Shown: positions 62,717-64,000 of the stretch, one piece after another | How the letters are laid out: every line of letters begins with the position of its first letter | Numbering within the stretch: the stretch's first letter is position 1 | Source of the DNA: Streptomyces sp. TLI_171 | GTDB taxonomy: Bacteria > Actinomycetota > Actinomycetes > Streptomycetales > Streptomycetaceae | DNA: 64,000 nt | Direction of reading: 5' to 3' | Assembly (NCBI RefSeq): GCF_003610255.1 | Contig: NZ_RAPS01000001.1 | Coordinates: 3,596,001-3,660,000, forward strand | Position numbers and translations under genes: made by a program | The notes under the pieces: generated by a model | Seen by the model: the letters and a program-made list of their open reading frames with translations, nothing else | The model's database searches: none | Told to the model about the DNA's origin: nothing

Positions 62717-64000
62717 TTCCCTCCATCAAGGCCCCCGGCAACAACACCCGCGGCCTGCTCGCCTACCTCTACGGGCCCGGCCGCCAGGACGAGCACACCG
62801 ACCCGCACATCGTCGGCTCCTTCAGCCCGCTCGGCCTGCGCGATCCCGGCCGGGACCCGGGTGCCACCCTCACCCAGCTCGCCCGGATCCTCGACGAGCC
62901 GGTGAACCTGCGCAACAGCGGCTTCGGCAAGAAGGCCACCGGCCACGTCTGGCACTGCCCCGTCCGCGCCGCCCCCGGCGACCGCCACCTCTCCGACGCC
63001 GAGTGGGGCGAGATCGCCCGCCGCACCGTCCACGCCGCCGGCATCGCCCCCGACGGCGACCCGCACGGCTGCCGCTGGATCGCCGTACGCCACGCCGACG
63101 ACCACATCCACATCCTCGCCACCACCGTCCGCGAGGATGGCCGCCGCCCCAAGCTCCACGGCAGCGCCAAGCGCGCCCAGGCCGAGGCCCGGAAGATCGA
63201 GCAGGAACTCGGTCTCCACCAGGTCCAGCCCGGCGACCGCACCGGCGAGCGCCGCCCCACCCAGGCCGAGATGCACAAGGCCGACCGGCTCGGCTGGCAG
63301 CAGACCAGCCGCGAGTGGCTCCAGGACCGCATCCGCGACGCCGTCCCCCACGCCGCCAGCGTGGAGGAACTCTTCGCCTACCTAGAGGCCGACGGCGTCG
63401 AGGTCAAGATCCGCCGCCTGCCGTCCGGCGACCTCCAGGGCTACGCGGTCGGCCGCCCCGGCGACACCAACGCCGAGGGCGAGCAGATCTACGTCCCGGG
63501 CGGGAAGATCGCGCCGGACCTGTCCCTGCCCAAGCTCCGCGCCCGCCTCGCCGCATCCGCACCGGAGGAGCACCCCACCGCCCGCCGCAACCGGTCCAGC
63601 AGCAGCTGGCAGCGCACCACCGATGTCCTCGACCGCGTCCACCAGCACCTCGCCGAGGACAGCACCGCCGGTGGCGAAGGGGACGGTGCGCTCGGGCAGG
63701 CGCAGATCACCGCGCTGGGCGACATCATCAACGCCACCGCCCAGACCGCCCCGCAGGAGCTGCGGGCCGAACTGCGAGCCGCCACCCGGGCGTTCGCCCG
63801 CGCCCAACGCTCCCAGGTCCGCGCCGACCACCAGGGCGCCGCCGACCTGCGCCAAGCCGCCCGCGACATCCTCCGCGCAGGCGACGGGCCCGACGGCAAC
63901 GCCCTCACCGTCATGATCGCGGCACTGGTCTGGGCGGCAGTCCTCTCCGGACGCTGGCACCAAGCCCGTGGCCACGCCCAGCAGGCCCACGCTGCCCGGC
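62713..64000 (+). CDS. MobA/VirD2-type relaxase, cut by the window end
   Basis: The first 429 codons of a relaxase. GTG 62713 overlaps the mobC stop. The HUH metal site is clear as HADDHIHI (HxxDHxH) near residue 125, and the likely nicking tyrosines lie in LLAYLYGPG near residue 17. After the relaxase domain (to about residue 215) come a helical region and an Ala/Arg-rich part with a hydrophobic segment (VMIAALVWAAVLSG). It would cut one strand at oriT and pilot it during mobilisation. The C-terminus is outside the window. Confidence 0.87.
   Translation, partial: MIPSIKAPGNNTRGLLAYLYGPGRQDEHTDPHIVGSFSPLGLRDPGRDPGATLTQLARILDEPVNLRNSGFGKKATGHVWHCPVRAAPGDRHLSDAEWGEIARRTVHAAGIAPDGDPHGCRWIAVRHADDHIHILATTVREDGRRPKLHGSAKRAQAEARKIEQELGLHQVQPGDRTGERRPTQAEMHKADRLGWQQTSREWLQDRIRDAVPHAASVEELFAYLEADGVEVKIRRLPSGDLQGYAVGRPGDTNAEGEQIYVPGGKIAPDLSLPKLRARLAASAPEEHPTARRNRSSSSWQRTTDVLDRVHQHLAEDSTAGGEGDGALGQAQITALGDIINATAQTAPQELRAELRAATRAFARAQRSQVRADHQGAADLRQAARDILRAGDGPDGNALTVMIAALVWAAVLSGRWHQARGHAQQAHAAR

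Overview
The window is high-GC actinobacterial chromosome, most likely from the Streptomyces/Kitasatospora group. The signs are wblA next to a class A penicillin-binding protein, SRP RNA beside dnaX, a recR/ybaB/dnaX cluster, a two-subunit-type aspartokinase, frequent GTG starts and many 4-bp ATGA/GTGA gene overlaps. Conserved core segments alternate with two mobile elements.

Core segment A (1-5959) holds two ArsA-type ATPases, wblA, a bifunctional PBP and yqeY. Core segment B (about 28840-53924) resumes with a metallophosphoesterase and tRNA-Pro. It continues with a beta-lactamase-fold hydrolase, an amino-acid permease plus two peptidases, several regulators (LysR, GlxA-type AraC, XRE-cupin, MmyB-type XRE with an SDR), SURF1, an S9 peptidase, a SigE-type sigma factor with its partner membrane protein, aspartokinase, a DUF5063 protein, RecR, YbaB, DnaX and the SRP RNA.

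Element 1 (about 5950-28830, close to 22.9 kb) lies between yqeY and the metallophosphoesterase. A large serine recombinase gene begins 22 bp from the yqeY start codon. A 15-bp sequence overlapping that start codon recurs, at 12 of 15 positions, at the far end of the element. I infer that the element integrated in the first codons of yqeY. Its cargo, in order: a type I restriction-modification locus with a frameshifted hsdM; a two-gene operon of a 313-aa soluble protein and a 176-aa four-helix membrane protein; a pSAM2-like replication and conjugal transfer block (HUH Rep, DUF2637 spread protein, FtsK/TraB-type translocase, small Tra proteins, GntR repressor); 1.7 kb of repeat-rich DNA without a convincing gene; and a metabolic/signalling block (radical SAM, CYTH and P-loop kinase in one overlapping operon, a 66-aa membrane protein, a HATPase, and a divergent HTH-TPR plus SLOG pair).

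Element 2 (from about 54010 past the window end) abuts tRNA-Ser(GGA). It carries an OLD-family ATPase/Toprim gene, a tyrosine integrase, an excisionase, an XRE repressor, a DUF3631 ATPase, an iteron-like repeat region, a DUF2637-like membrane protein, a MobC-like protein with hairpins that could be an oriT, and a relaxase cut by the window end. It looks like an integrative mobilisable or conjugative element.

At least four genes (hsdM, a small ORF before it, the metallophosphoesterase and the DUF5063 gene) need a one-base change in a short G or C run to restore the conserved protein. These may be consensus errors or real mutations, and reads are needed to decide.
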